From positions 196,402,401 to 196,466,400 of the forward strand of contig OY294067.1 of the NCBI GenBank assembly GCA_958510875.1: a stretch of DNA of 64,000 bases, given 5' to 3'. The notes under the pieces were generated by a model. That model saw nothing but the letters and a program-made list of their open reading frames with translations. It ran no database searches and was not told where the DNA came from. The stretch comes from Endomychus coccineus. Lineage: Eukaryota; Arthropoda; Insecta; Coleoptera; Endomychidae. Positions within the stretch are counted from its first letter, which is position 1; each line of letters starts with the position of its first letter. Below are positions 20,126 through 31,592 of this stretch, piece after piece. A program made the translations under genes and the position numbers.

Positions 20126-21160
20126 AACGAATGGTTTTTGCTCAATTACATCAGCCTTCATCAATTCTTACATTATAGAGACTATCTCGTTGTGATGGTT
20201 ATTGTAACCAGCATACACGGATACAACAAGAAGTCTCAGTCTATACACAGTTTCGTTAACGTCATCCCAATAATCATATTCGATAGGTTTCTCATTATAT
20301 TCGAGCATATCATTCTTGATATATGAATTTCCAGTGTATGTTTTGAACCTTGGTCTTTTCATGGAATTAATTAAGGTTTCAGTACGTGTTTGTATTTCAC
20401 ATTGTTTCTTATTCGATCAGCTGGATCGTTATTATGTCTATGGTTACTTGTCATTTCCATCAGTTGACTGTAATTTTTCTCATCTCCCACAGTGTAGGTA
20501 TCAGGTAGAACATCTCTGTAAAATATCGAATCATACAGTCCTGTTGTACCCTTGAACGGAGTACCCTTAATAATTATATTACTCTCACTATCAATTTCTA
20601 TAGGTTGATTACCCATGAACCATTTGTCTGAAGTTGAATTATTTTGCAAACTCATTCTATCATGGTATTTCTTAAAATCATCATCCACTAGGAATCCTGC
20701 CAAGTTATAACGTGCTAATGTGGGGTATAGTTGCTCAAACTCCTCTGTAGCTGCTGAATTATCTCTCTTCACTTTTCTGAATTCTTCACGAATCTGATCG
20801 ATATTACGTTCGGGGTAAACACATGCTCTTTAGTATCTGGGGGTTCTATACGAATTCTTCTCCTCCAGTTACGATATTTGGGATTGGTATGTTTTCCATT
20901 TGTGTTGCTGTGGAAACAATACTTTCAGGTTCAATCAACGAATTTTGTTTGATTATTTCAGCATTTCTCGCAATTCCCTTTACAGGTTTAGATACATTCT
21001 TGAACACATTATCTAGAATCTCATCATTTTCAGCTTTACACAATTTCACAGCCATATATTTTTTCTTCACAACGTTTGCTAACTACCAAAGTTTGTTCTT
21101 CAATTGTTGTTTTGCTTTCAACTTATTAGGCACATCCTGTTGCGCACTTCTATCATATGA
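20126..21160 (-). pseudogene. WDDPNELV-type protein, copy 2, broken
   Basis: Pieces at 21070-20846, 20772-20371 and 20362-20168 correspond in order to the copy 3 gene at 24553-25616: SKPVKGIARNAEIIKQ, GLYDSIFYRDVLPDTY, then EYDYWDDVNETVYRLRLL. At least two frame changes and stops. Confidence 0.75.
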
Positions 21161-21239
21161 CTCTGTCAAAAGCAAGTATCAAATACGAGTTGAAAGTGTC
21201 TGAATGTTGGAACATATCCAAAATATTGAATTACGTATC

Positions 21240-21470
21240 AGTAGATGTAAATGGCTAGTTCTGGGACGGAAGTGCATCCGGTCTGAGTATAGGGAATTGC
21301 GTGAGTATGAGAGAGAGGTGTATATGTTTGATGTGATTCTGTGTTCTGAGGGTAATGGACCATAGAGTTGGATGTTGTGTGTAGAATAGAATAGAAGTGT
21401 GTTGTGGACCATAGAGTTGGATGTTGTGTGTTGTGTTCGAGACTTGTCATGGCGTCTGTAGGTATGACGT
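21240..21470. repeat. Right arm of the long-range inverted repeat
   Basis: Reverse complement of 1-236. Continues rightward into the minisatellite, which starts with the same 'GTCATGGCGTCTGTAGG' unit that appears near base 15-30 in inverse form. The inner boundary at about 21240 lies just outside copy 2. Confidence 0.8.
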
Positions 21471-21905
21471 GTGTAATGGTGGTTGTAACTGTCATGGCGT
21501 CTGTAGGTATTGTGATATGACGTGTGTAATGTTGGTTGTAACTGTCATGGCGTCTGTGAACAGTGTGGTTGTGAACCATAGAGTTGGATGTTCTGTGTGG
21601 AATGAAAGTGTGTTGTGTTCGAGACCTGTCATGGCGTCTGTAGGTATGACGTGTGTAATGTTGGTTGTAACTGTCATGGCGTCTGTAGGTATTGTGCTAT
21701 GACGTGTGTTACGTTGGTTGCAGCTGTGAACCATAGAGTTGGATGTTGTGTGTGGAATAAAAGTGTGTTGTGTTCGAGACCTGTCATGGCGTCTGTAGGT
21801 ATGACGTGTGTAATGTTGGTTGTAACTGTCATGGCGTCTGTAGGTATTGTGCTATGAGTGTGTTGTGTTGGTTGTAACTGTGATGGTGTCTGTAGACAGT
21901 GTGGG
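21418..21905. repeat. Compound minisatellite
   Basis: The block GTCATGGCGTCTGTAGGTAT recurs about seven times between 21447 and 21850, interleaved with 'CATAGAGTTGGATGTTGTG' at 21410, 21578 and 21731. Frames across it are not genes. Confidence 0.85.
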
Positions 21906-21996
21906 GGAGCGACTCGTGAACAGACAGTCTGATTAGATGTAGGTCACAGCATTACCGGCCTTTAAGTTTGAGATTGAAAAACGGTTAACACGATTA

Positions 21997-22039
21997 GAAA
22001 ACGATCGAAACGATTCAAACGGTCGAAACGATCGTTTTC
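21997..22039. repeat. Imperfect palindrome of GAAACGATCG units
   Basis: GAAAACGATCG at 21997 and its exact complement CGATCGTTTTC ending at 22039, with further CGAAACGAT units between. It lies about 60 bp before the first copy 3 gene and could be a regulatory or terminal structure. Confidence 0.5.
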
Positions 22040-22100
22040 ATCGTTTTTACAACTCTGAGTTGAGCGTGGGGGTATAGATGAACAGTCATTATAGTTCGAG

Positions 22101-22604
22101 ATGAAGACTGTAGTGGTCGATATTCAGAGCTTTCACATGTCTTCACACAAATATATAGTAAAGGAACTCGCCTTGTTGAATTGTGAGAAAAAGTTAGAGA
22201 AATATTTTCTATTCAAACCACCTGTTTCGTTGAATCAACTTTCCGAAAGTCAGATGAAGAAAATATTAAGTGGTGAAAGATATCATGGTATTCCATACAA
22301 CTCAGGATATCAGGAATATGATCAAATGGAGGAAATTCTGAAGGAAAATATTGATCCAGACAGTGTCATATATGTTAGTGGAGAGGGGAAAGCTAAATTC
22401 CTTGTAAAGTGCTTGAAAAAGTGGGGGTTACATCGAGTGAAAGTAGAAAATATAAAAGATGAGGGTCCGAAATTTGTGCGAGGAAATTGCGAATTTATCT
22501 GTCTTCATCACTCTCATAGTAAGAATCCTATGTGTTGTAGTGTGAATAGCTGGAAATTATATGAATTTCTTACGAAGCAAGATGTTCTATCTATTATGAA
22601 ATAA
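22101..22604 (+). CDS. VDIQ-family conserved protein, full length
   Basis: 167 aa, open. MKTVVVDIQSFHMSSHKYIV, then LFKPPVSLNQLSES, RYHGIPYNSGYQEYDQMEEIL, VIYVSGEGKAKFLV and a C-terminal Cys/His-rich end (CEFICLHHSHSKNPMCC). It is longer than the copy 1 and 4 homologues, which lack the Cys/His tail, so this shows the complete architecture: an N-terminal possible RNase H-like nuclease fold plus a possible zinc site. Function not established. It is the only intact gene in an otherwise decayed copy. Confidence 0.65.
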   Translation: MKTVVVDIQSFHMSSHKYIVKELALLNCEKKLEKYFLFKPPVSLNQLSESQMKKILSGERYHGIPYNSGYQEYDQMEEILKENIDPDSVIYVSGEGKAKFLVKCLKKWGLHRVKVENIKDEGPKFVRGNCEFICLHHSHSKNPMCCSVNSWKLYEFLTKQDVLSIMK

Positions 22605-22633
22605 TATCATTATCGATATGTCACAGTATCGAT

Positions 22634-22885
22634 ATGTCTTCAGCTGAATACGCACGTAAACTGTATGAATTTGGTGAAAGAGTGAAAGCACTGAGTAGAG
22701 ACATAGAATTTTATGAAGAAAAAAATATAGTTATAAGACAACTGGGTAATCTAACTGTTGGAGATGGCTATATTGAAGACAAATTTTAGAATCCTAACCT
22801 CAATTTTGAACGGAATCTTATACACAAACGCTCCACACCAAGTGAAACATATTTATATATGTCCCAGCATGGATCTCAAAAATGA
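22634..22885 (+). pseudogene. Homologue of the 4235 gene, nonsense
   Basis: MSSAEYARKLYEFGERVKAL at the start; TAG at 22787-22789 followed in frame by NPNLNFERN and TYLYMSQ, so a single stop interrupts an otherwise recognisable gene. Confidence 0.7.
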
Positions 22886-22910
22886 ATGTAACCGAACGGA
22901 ATGGCAACCT

Positions 22911-23207
22911 ATGAATCACCTAATGATTAATGAGAACCAACTAGAGGTTTTTACATAAGATATTCCTAAAACGATGTCTATGTTTAACTATAAACTCAAG
23001 TTATTATTTCATGATGGTAGTGAGGGTGATACTAATAATTGGGAAACTGGAGGAGAACAACCAACTACATCGATTAATTATCAATCTAGAGCAACACCAC
23101 AGAAAGAAAATGAAATTTATGCAATGCAGTGTTTTAATCTTAGTGTTTTATCAGTATTACCACTTAAAATCCTCATTAAAAATGTAAAGAAACATATTAA
23201 TAAATAA
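22911..23207 (+). pseudogene. Homologue of the 4518 membrane-protein-like gene
   Basis: ATG 22911 (MNHLMINENQLEVFT), TAA at 22956-22958, then in frame FNYKLKLLFHDGSEGD, NEIYAMQCFNLSV and a hydrophobic tail. An ATG at 22974 could still start the part with the membrane segment. AATAAA follows at about 23202. Confidence 0.65.
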
Positions 23208-23503
23208 AGATATTGATGAGTAAGTGGTGTTTTATTAGATCAAACATCAGACGATCATAGCTTAAAAACTCTGATGACGTCACGACTCAAGATCAACGAT
23301 GATTAGGCAAGAAATAAAATATCAATAATAATAATAATAATAATATTTATTTTAGAAAATACATCGAGTAATAATAATGATATCTACTCATTATTCATCA
23401 CACTGTAAAATTGAAGTTATAAGACTGTTGAATACATTAGGTGTGGAAAGTGAATAGGCAGTACATTCATGCACATGTTTTATCCCGTGATTCAACACTC
23501 CGG

Positions 23504-23652
23504 CACGTGCTTCAACATTAAGACACGTGTTCAGACACGTGCTTCAATAATCAGACACGTGTTAAGCACGTGCTTCAACATTCAGACACGTGCTCTACTC
23601 AGACATGTATTCAGACACATGCTTCAATACTCAGACACGTGTTAAGCACGTG
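23504..23652. promoter_or_regulatory. Cluster of eight CACGTG palindromes
   Basis: Eight CACGTG hexamers in about 150 bp, in units such as CAGACACGTGTTAAGCACGTG, upstream of the copy 3 ATPase. CACGTG is the canonical E-box bound by bHLH factors. It could be a promoter array or a minisatellite whose unit happens to hold the palindrome. The rest of 23208-23785 has no gene; an (AAT)n run is at about 23325-23345. Confidence 0.45.
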
Positions 23653-23785
23653 CTCCAACATTCATACCTATTTAACACGTATTTGATACCTGATTTTGAC
23701 AGAAGCGTAGAAGTACCTAACCGCGTGATCGGACATACACAATATAACTTCATCAACTAGTATATAAACAAATGCTTATTAACAT

Positions 23786-24510
23786 ATGTTTCAGTATGAT
23801 TTCGATGCTCCTCTAGGCAACATGAAGATTGTTAAGCAAAAAGACTTGTTGGATATTATGAATTTAGGATCAAGCATTGAAAATATTGAACAATCACAAC
23901 GTCACAGCTCTTTGCTGCCAAATACTTTACGAACAATAATCTGTGGTCCAAGTAATTGTGGGAAAACAAATGTGATGTTATCTCTATTGCTAGATTCAAA
24001 CGGTCTGAAATTTGAAAACGTGTACATCTATTCAAAGTCTTTACACCAACCAAAATACCAGTTACTAAAGGACACATTGAAGAAAATTGAGGGGCTTGGA
24101 TATTTTCCTTGTACCGAAAGTGATGAGGTCATAGCCCCACAGAAGCGAGGCCTAATTCGATAATAATATTCGATGACGTGATGTTTGAGAAACAGCAGAA
24201 AATTCGTGCTTATTTTTCAAGAGGGAGACACAACTCTATTGATAGTTTCTATCTTTGCCAGTCTTTTGCTAAATGTCCAAAACAAGGATTGCGCGACAAT
24301 ACCAATTGCTTGATTATTTTCAAACAGGATGAACTCAATTTGAAACATATATTCACCGATCATGTAAGTACCGACATGTCACTCGGAAAATTCAAAAAGA
24401 TATGTAGCGTATGTTGGAAAGATAAATATGGATTCCTTATGATAAACAAAGACTGTGATATGAACAAAGGACGTTATCGCAAAGGTTTTGATAGTTATAT
24501 ATACATCTAA
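23786..24510 (+). pseudogene. Packaging ATPase, copy 3, frameshifted
   Basis: Walker A GPSNCGKTN is in the first frame (23786-24163), which ends in a stop. The Walker B strand (IIIFDDV) straddles the frame change and the rest follows at 24178-24510 (QQKIRAYFSRGRH, RDNTNCLIIFKQDE). The conserved start is probably the internal MKIVKQKD rather than 23786; GTTTCAG just after 23786 may be a splice acceptor. Confidence 0.85.
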
Positions 24511-24552
24511 CATGTATATATACTTTCATTTGGAATAGACAAACTGCTCAGC

Positions 24553-25616
24553 ATGGACGTGGGTGTGAGTAACATGCTAAAAGAAAAACAACAATTGAAA
24601 AAAAAAATTTGGGAGTTAGCAAACGTTGTGAGGAAAAAATATGTGGCTGTGAAATTGGGTAAAGCTGAAAATGATGAGATTCTAGATAATATGTTCAAGA
24701 ATGTATCTAAACCTCTGGAGGAAATTGCGAAGAATGCTGAAATAATCAAACAAAATTCGTTGGTTAAACCTGAAAGTATTGTTTCTACAGCAACACAAAT
24801 GGAGAACATACCAATCCCAAATATTGTAACTGAAGGGGAAGAGTTCGTATATAACCCTCAAGATACTGAGGAGGATGTGTTTACCCCCGAACCTACTATC
24901 GATCAGATTCGTGAAGAATTCAGAAAACATAAGAAAGATAATGCAGAGGCTACAGAGGAGTTTCTGCAACAATACCCCACATTAGCAGTTATTACTTGGA
25001 AGGATTCCTATTGGATGATGATGTCAAGAAATACGATGATAGAATGGGCTTGCAATATAATTCAACTTTAGACAAATGGTTCATGGGTAATCAACCTATA
25101 GAAATTGATAGTGAGGGTAATATAATTATCAAGGGTACTCCGTTCAAGGGTACCACAGGACTGTATAATTTGATATTTTACAGAGATGTTCTACCGGATA
25201 CTTACACTGCGGAAGATGGGAAAAGTTACAGTCAAATGATGGAAATGACTGGTGCCCATAGACGTGATAACGATCCAGCTGATCGAATAAGAAACATTGT
25301 AAAATACAAAAATGTACTGAAACCTTTGATTAATTCCATGAAAAGACCAAGGTCCAAAACATACACTGGGAATGCATATATCCAAAAAGATATGCTTGAA
25401 TATAACGAGAAACCTATCGAATATGTTTATTGAGATGACGTTAACGGAATTGTGGATAGACTGAGACTTCTTGTTGCATCCTCGCACGGTGGTAACAATA
25501 ACCATCACAACGAGATAGTCTCTATAATAGAAGAATTGATGGAGGCTGGAGTGATTGAACAAAAACGGGGTGTAAGACAAATTCATCACAGTTATGAAGA
25601 TGGTTTCAATGGATAA
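24553..25616 (+). pseudogene. WDDPNELV-type protein, copy 3, frameshift and stop
   Basis: First frame 24553-25071 has a Lys-rich coiled-coil head and acidic middle; a frame change near 25000 leads to 24996-25433 (GLYNLIFYRDVLPDTY), and TGA at 25431-25433 replaces the Trp of the YWDDPNE block (YVY*DDVN). The end IVSIIEELMEAGVIEQ follows in frame. Duplicated at 28821-29788. Confidence 0.75.
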
Positions 25617-26250
25617 GTTTGACAGAGCCTCCTCTTACATGTGAATATATGATACGGATATATTTAATATAAATTTCAAACAAGTTCACGGACAAATATT
25701 ATTCCGAACGAGCGATGGAAGTTATGATATGGGAAATCGTAGATTGTGCAACGTAAAATCACCGAATGATGATGGAGATGTTGCAAATAAAGTATATGTT
25801 GATAAATTAACACACAAACTGAATCTGAAAACGGAAACCAGTCTTAAAGATACCTTCAATGTTAGGGTTGATAATTTGATCAAAGATATCAACAAGGATC
25901 TGGATGAACATAAATTAACGAATGAGAAGGTTATTCTCAACATTGATAAATATCTGATGGACATTCAGAATAAATATAATGGAATGGGAATCTATATAAA
26001 ATCTGAGTATAAAACAATCAGTGATAGTGTGAGGGAAAACATAAATGAATTGAAAGAGATCAATAACACATTTAACAGTGTGAACATCCATCTAAATGAC
26101 ATTACTAGTAAAGTGGAGGCGTTAGAACGACGGAAGTCATCTGTGGAACCTTCTAAGAAGAGACCCTCATCATCCACAACAAAGCAGGGCTCTGTGAAAC
26201 GTGTAACTCCAAATCCTGTGAATGTACCCAAAAAATTATTTCTACACTAG
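25600..26250 (+). pseudogene. Fibre-like protein, copy 3, early nonsense
   Basis: ATG 25600 (MVSMDKFDRASSYM), then TGA at 25642-25644 where the duplicate has TGG. Downstream it is open: GSYDMGNRRLCNVKSPN, DGDVANKVYVDK, long coiled coil, basic Ser/Thr end. GNRRLCNV...ANK-x-YVD is the clearest tail-fibre-like signature in the window. Confidence 0.7.
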
Positions 26251-26267
26251 ATTTCCGCATTGATGAG

Positions 26268-27165
26268 ATGAGTAGAGAACAAGTTGTGCATGAGCTTCAT
26301 AAGCCGAGTAGGAAGAATTTCAATCGACGTAGAACAATCATAAAAGGTTTTGATGATTTGTGGCTAATGGATCTGGCTGAAATGGGTAATTACGCTCGTG
26401 AAAATAGGGGATTCAAATACATTTTGGTTATGATCGATTGCTTCTCGAAATTTCTGTGGACTCGACCGCTGAAAACGAAATCTGCTGAAGAGGTCCGGAA
26501 AGCGGTCAGTTCTATATTGTTAGGAGGACATCGTAAGCCTAGGAACCTGCAAAGCGATCAGGGAAAAGAATTCTTCAATGAACACTTTAACGATCTAATG
26601 AAGAAACATAATATCAATCATTATAATACGTATAGTGTGAAAAAAGCAGCCATTGCTGAACGTGTCATTCGAACGTTAAAGGAAACGCTCTACAAACATT
26701 TCAGTCTTAGCGGGAAATACAAATGGCTTGATATACTTGAAGAAACCACAGAAAAATATAATAAACGTGAACATAGTACTATGAATATGGCTCCAATAAA
26801 AGTGACGAAACAGATTGAGAGCGAGATATTGGAGCGATCCTACTCACACATCAAGTAAGCTCTGCCTCACAAATACAACGTTGGAGATGTGGTGCGAATA
26901 AGGATATACGCCCAATTGGTCAACAGAATTGTTTAAAATTATAAGAGTTCACATAACAGCTCCTGTTACATATATTTTGAAAGATATGTTTGGGAAAACG
27001 ATAAGTGGACGATTCTACGACGAGGAATTACAGAAAACAAAACAACCCGATGTGTATTTAGTCGAAAAAATATTACGAAAGAGGAGGGGTCAACAGTATG
27101 CGAAATGGTTGGGTCTAGATAATAAGCACAACAGTTGGATCGATAATTCGGATCTTGTTCAATGA
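26268..27165 (+). pseudogene. Integrase, copy 3, broken after the core
   Basis: Frame 26268-26858 has all three catalytic regions (LMDLAEMGNYA, QSDQGKEFF, AAIAERVIRTLKE) and stops at TAA 26856 after SYSHIK. A deletion in the following ISKAKHIF-type segment shifts frame; the chromodomain-like end (VYLVEKILRKRRGQQ, SWIDNSDL) is at 26929-27165. Confidence 0.88.
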
Positions 27166-27444
27166 ACCCATCATTGACCATTTGAAGATTATTAGGAACA
27201 AACAAAAAGCTGGAATATTATTGACTCGAGGGTATGGATATTATAATTGAACAAGATTCCGAGACTATGAGGGTGAATCAAGAGTGGAAATTATAATATT
27301 TGAAACATATATTGTTAAGATTCTACTTAAGTCTTTTGTATTGAGAAAATTTTGAAATTAATAAAAAATATTATTTTGAGATCTTTGGTCTTTCTCCCTC
27401 CCCCCGTTAAATAACGGTGCAATCATGAATTCTCATCAGTCTGT

Positions 27445-28227
27445 ATGGAAGCGTACGTAGGAGAAGGTGTTCTCAATACGCTTATAAACAAGCTCCCGTT
27501 TGAACTTCATATTCCTGGTTATCAATTCTGTGGTCCCGGTACAAAATAAGAAGAACGGCTAAGAAGAGGAGATTCAGGTATCAATCCACTCGATAAAGCT
27601 TGCCGCGAACACGATATTTCATATCTGCGGAACGCTAGTTTGGAAAGACGTCACGAGGTGGATAAAATATTAGAGAACGCAGCTTGGCAACGTGTCAAAT
27701 CTAAAGGCACAAAATTTGGAGAGAGGATTGCCTCTTCCGGTGTGAATAAAATTGTGTAGGCAAAGAGGAAATTGGGGATGGGTATGAGAAAGAAGGTTGG
27801 GTTCGGAAGTGCAATTGTCGATGGGGTGAGAAAAGTTATGAAGAATAAGTTTGACTCATCCAATCTGAAGAAAACATCCCAAACAGCGTTGAAAGTTGCA
27901 CGAAAACAATTCAAAAAAGCAGGTGGTCGGAAAAATGTTCGGTTACCAAGAGTAATTCCTATTCCAAAGACTGGAGGATTTATACCATTTTTAATACCTC
28001 TGTTTGCCGGCTCATCAGCAGCTGGAGCATTGGCGGGAGGTGCTGCAGGCATCGCTAAGGCCGTCAACGACAGCAAAGCAGCTCGGAAAACCTTGGAGGA
28101 AACGGAAAGACATAATAAAACAATGGAAGCTATAGCTTTGGGGAAACAAGGATCTGGTCTATATTTGAAAAAGTATCGGAAAGGTCTTGGTCTATATTTA
28201 AATAAACATCCAAAAAACTGTCAGTAA
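27445..28227 (+). pseudogene. PLA2/core protein, copy 3, two nonsense codons
   Basis: ATG 27445 (MEAYVGEGVLNTLINKL), calcium loop YQFCGPGT, TAA at 27547, catalytic KACREHDISY, TAG near 27757, then an open stretch from 27772 with basic region, RLPRVIPIPKTGG, Gly/Ala-rich hydrophobic segment and GSGLYLKKYRKGLGLYL. Ends TAA 28225-28227, two codons after the slippery heptamer. 27166-27444 upstream has no gene. Confidence 0.82.
28212..28218 (+). promoter_or_regulatory. Candidate -1 ribosomal frameshift site, copy 3
   Basis: A_AAA_AAC in register (CCA AAA AAC TGT CAG TAA), same position as in copy 1. The protease frame in the -1 register has no ATG before its conserved N-terminal block, so slippage is the simplest way to reach it. 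Confidence 0.55.
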
Positions 28228-28598
28228 ACCTACCAAGAAGACCTCTGACCGATCTTGATCTACGAAAACTAGCAAAAGCTCTGAAAATTCCCCATTTTAG
28301 AGGAGTATTTATGCGTGATGAACTGCCATCCAACGGACCATGAAAAAACGAGCGTGGAATAGTTAATTTAGATAGCTCAGACAATGGAGGCACTCACTAG
28401 GTTGGGTTTAATAAAGTCGGTGATACAGTTTTATATTATGATAGTTTTGGCAATTTACGCCCCCATCGCGAACTAGTGGATTATTTCAAAAAGTGTAAGA
28501 TATTATTCAATCACGACAATTTTCAGCAATATAACACTTATAATTGTGGCCAGTTATGTTTGGAATTCCTCTCTAACTCTTCAGTTGTGGTCGACTAA
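28217..28598 (+). pseudogene. Adenain-like protease, copy 3, two Trp-to-stop changes
   Basis: The -1 frame gives RRPLTDLDLRKLAKALKI, PHFRGVFMRD, a TGA in place of a conserved Trp, GTH followed by TAG in place of the Trp of GTHW, then YYDSFGNL and YNCGQLCLEFL. Catalytic His, Asp, Gln-region and Cys positions remain; the two stops make it dead. Confidence 0.8.
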
Positions 28599-28649
28599 CC
28601 CTGCATTTATTAGTATATAAATAGATTGTTGGTAAAGTTTTCATCAATC

Positions 28650-28820
28650 ATGTCTCAGACGTTCTTTATCACGGGTAAGAGCTCCCGCTTATCTGTAGAT
28701 TTTCACCCACCTATAGAACTAGATCCTCATTCATATTATTCTATCGCACTTGTTGGCTTGGATACGTAGAATAGCATTCCGAACATTGAAGAAGGTTTTA
28801 ATAAATTTTATTATAAAAAT
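28650..28820 (+). pseudogene. Penton-like protein, N-terminal fragment
   Basis: MSQTFFITGKSSRLSVDFHP, PHSYYSIALVGLDT, a TAG at about 28767, then NSIPNIEEGFNKFYYKN. It ends at 28820, where sequence jumps to a second copy of 24649 onward. Same strand as the other copy 3 genes. Confidence 0.75.
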
Positions 28821-29788
28821 GTGAAATTGGGTAAAGCTGAAAATGATGAGATTCTAGATAATATGTTCAAGAATGTATCTAAACCTCTGGAGGAAATTGC
28901 GAAGAATGCTGAAATAATCAAACAAAATTCGTTGGTTAAACCTGAAAGTATTGTTTCTACAGCAACACAAATGGAGAACATACCAATCCCAAATATTGTA
29001 ACTGAAGGGGAAGAGTTCGTATATAACCCTCAAGATACTGAGGAGGATGTGTTTACCTTCGAACCTACTATCGATCAGATTCGTGAAGAATTCAGAAAAC
29101 ATAAGAAAGATAATGCAGAGGCTACAGAGGAGTTTCTGCAACAATACCCCACATTAGCAGTTATTACTTGGAAGGATTCCTATTGGATGATGATGTCAAG
29201 AAATACGATGATAGAATGGGCTTGCAATATAATTCAACTTTAGACAAATGGTTCATGGGTAATCAACCTATAGAAATTGATAGTGAGAGTAATATAATTA
29301 TCAAGGGTACTCCGTTCAAGGGTACCACAGGACTGTATAATTTGATATTTTACAGAGATGTTCTACCGGATACTTACACTGCGGAAAATGGGAAAAATTA
29401 CAGTCAAATGATGGAAATGACTAGTGCCCATAGACGTGATAACGATCCAGCTGATCGAATAAGAAACATTGTAAAATACAAAAATGTTCTGAAACCTTTG
29501 ATTAATTCCATGAAAAGACCAAGGTCCAAAACATACACTGGGAATGCATATATCCAAAAAGATATGCTTGAATATAACGAGAAACCTATCGAATATGTTT
29601 ATTGAGATGACGTTAACGAAATTGTGGATAGACTGAGACTCCTTGTTGCATCCTCGCACGCTGGTAACAATAACCATCACAACGAGATAGTCTCTATAAT
29701 AGAATAATTGATGGAGGCTGGAGTGATTGAACAAAAACGGGGTGTAAGACAAATTCATCACAGTTATAAAGATGGTTTCAATGGATAA
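28821..29788 (+). pseudogene. WDDPNELV-type protein, duplicated and 5' truncated
   Basis: Duplicate of 24649-25616 lacking the first 32 codons. It shares the frame change and the TGA in the YVYWDD block, so these lesions precede the duplication. It has an extra TAA near 29704. Confidence 0.85.
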
Positions 29789-30422
29789 GTTTGACAGAGC
29801 CTCCTCTTACATGTGGATATATGATACGAATATATTTAATATAAATTTCAAACAAGTTCACGGACAAATATTATTCCTAACGAGCGATGGAAGTTATGAT
29901 ATGGGAAATCGTAGATTGTGCAACGTAAAATCACCGAATGATGATGGAGATGTTGCAAATAAAGTATATGTTGATAAATTAACACACAAACTGAATCTGA
30001 AAACGGAAACCAGTCTTAAAGATACCTTCAATGTTAGGGTTGATAATTTGATCAAAGATATCAACAAGGATCTGGATGAACATAAATTAACGAATGAGAA
30101 GGTTATTCTCAACATTGATAAATATCTGATGAACATTCAGAATAAATATAATGGAATGGGAATCTATATAAAATCTGAGTATAAAACAATCAGTGATAGT
30201 GTGAGGGAAAACAGAAATGAATTGAAAGAGATCAATAACACATTTAACAGTGTGAACATCCATCTAAATGACATTACTAGTAAAGTGGAGGCGTTAGAAC
30301 GACGGAAGTCATCTGTGGAACCTTCTAAGAAGAGACCCTGATCATCCACAACAAAGCAGGGCTCTGTGAAACGTGTAACTCCAAATCCACTGAATGTACC
30401 CAAAAAATTATTTCTACACTAG
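29772..30422 (+). pseudogene. Fibre-like protein, duplicate
   Basis: Duplicate of 25600-26250. Here the early Trp is intact (SSYMWIYDTN) and the frame is open for 189 codons, but TGA at 30339-30341 cuts the basic C-terminal tail. The early stop in the upstream copy therefore arose after duplication. Confidence 0.8.
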
Positions 30423-30439
30423 ATTTCCGCATTGATGAG

Positions 30440-31313
30440 ATGAGTAGAGAACAAGTTGTGCATGAGCTTCATAAGCCGAGTAGGAAGAATTTCAAACGAC
30501 GTAGAACAATCATAAAAGGTTTGGATGATTTGTGGCTAATGGATCTGGCTGAAATGGGTAATTACGCTAGGGGATTCGAATACATTTTGGTTATGATCGA
30601 TTGCTTCTCAAAATTTCTGTGGACTCGATCTGCTGAAGAGGTCCGGAAAGCGGTCAGTTCTATATTGTTAGGAGGACATCGTAAGCCTAGGAACCTGCAA
30701 AGCGATCAGGGAAAAGAATTCTTCAATAAACACTTTAACGATCTAATGAAGAAACATAATATCAATCATTATAATACGTATAGTGTGAAAAAAGCAGCCA
30801 TTGCTGAACGTGTCATTCGAACGTTAAAGGAAACGCTCTACAGAAATTTCAGTCTTAGCGGGAAATACAAATGGCTTGATATACTTTAAGAAACCACAGA
30901 AAAATATAATAAACGTGAACAGAGTACTATGAATATGGCTCCAATAAAAGTGACGAAACAGATTGAGAGCGAGATATTGGAGCGATCCTACTCACACATC
31001 AAGTTAGCTCTGCCTCACAAATAAAACGTTGGAGATGTGGTGCGAATAAGGATATACGCCCAATTGGTCAACAGAATTGTTTAAAATTATAAGAGTTCAC
31101 ATAACAGCTCCTGTTACATATATTTTGCAAGATATGTTTGGGAAAACGATAAGTGGACGATTCTACGACGAGGAATTACAGAAAACAAAACAACCCGATG
31201 TGTATTTAGTCGAAAAAATATTACGAAAGAGGAGGGGTCAACAGTATGTGAAATGGTTGGGTCTAGATAATAAGCACAACAGTTGAATCGATAATTCGGA
31301 TCTTGTTCAATGA
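30440..31313 (+). pseudogene. Integrase, duplicate
   Basis: Duplicate of 26268-27165, with in-frame deletions around GNYARGFEYI and LWTRSAEEV, TAA at 30887 (DIL*), a further stop near 31022 and TGA at 31285 instead of Trp. Clearly inactive. Confidence 0.88.
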
Positions 31314-31592
31314 ACACATCATTGACCATTTGAAGATTATTAGGAACAAACAAAAAGCTGGAATATTATTGACTCGAGGGTATGGATATTATAATTGAAC
31401 AAGATTCCGTGACTATGAGGGTGAATCAAGAGTGGAAATTATAATATTTGAAATATATATTGTTAAGATTATACTTAAGTGTTTTGTATTGAGAAAATTT
31501 TGAAATTAATGAAAATTATTATTTTGAGATCTTTGGTCTTTCTCCCTCCCCTCGTTAAATAACGGTGCAATCATGAATTCTCATCAGTCTGT

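Larger units (their letters stand above)
18994..21160 (-). mobile_element. Polinton copy 2, truncated remnant
   Basis: Minus-strand order WDDPNELV-type protein, fibre-like protein, integrase, matching the order and sequence of copy 3. It ends abruptly inside the integrase at about 19006, at the boundary with tandem repeats. All genes are broken. Copies 2 and 3 belong to the same older lineage. Confidence 0.85.
22101..28820 (+). mobile_element. Polinton copy 3, older lineage
   Basis: All genes on one strand: VDIQ-family protein, two small genes, ATPase, WDDPNELV-type protein, fibre-like, integrase, PLA2/core, protease, start of penton. The order differs from copies 1 and 4, where the capsid block is inverted. 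Only the first gene is free of lesions. Interrupted at 28820, where a tandem duplication begins. No polymerase or major capsid gene remains in this block. Confidence 0.88.
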
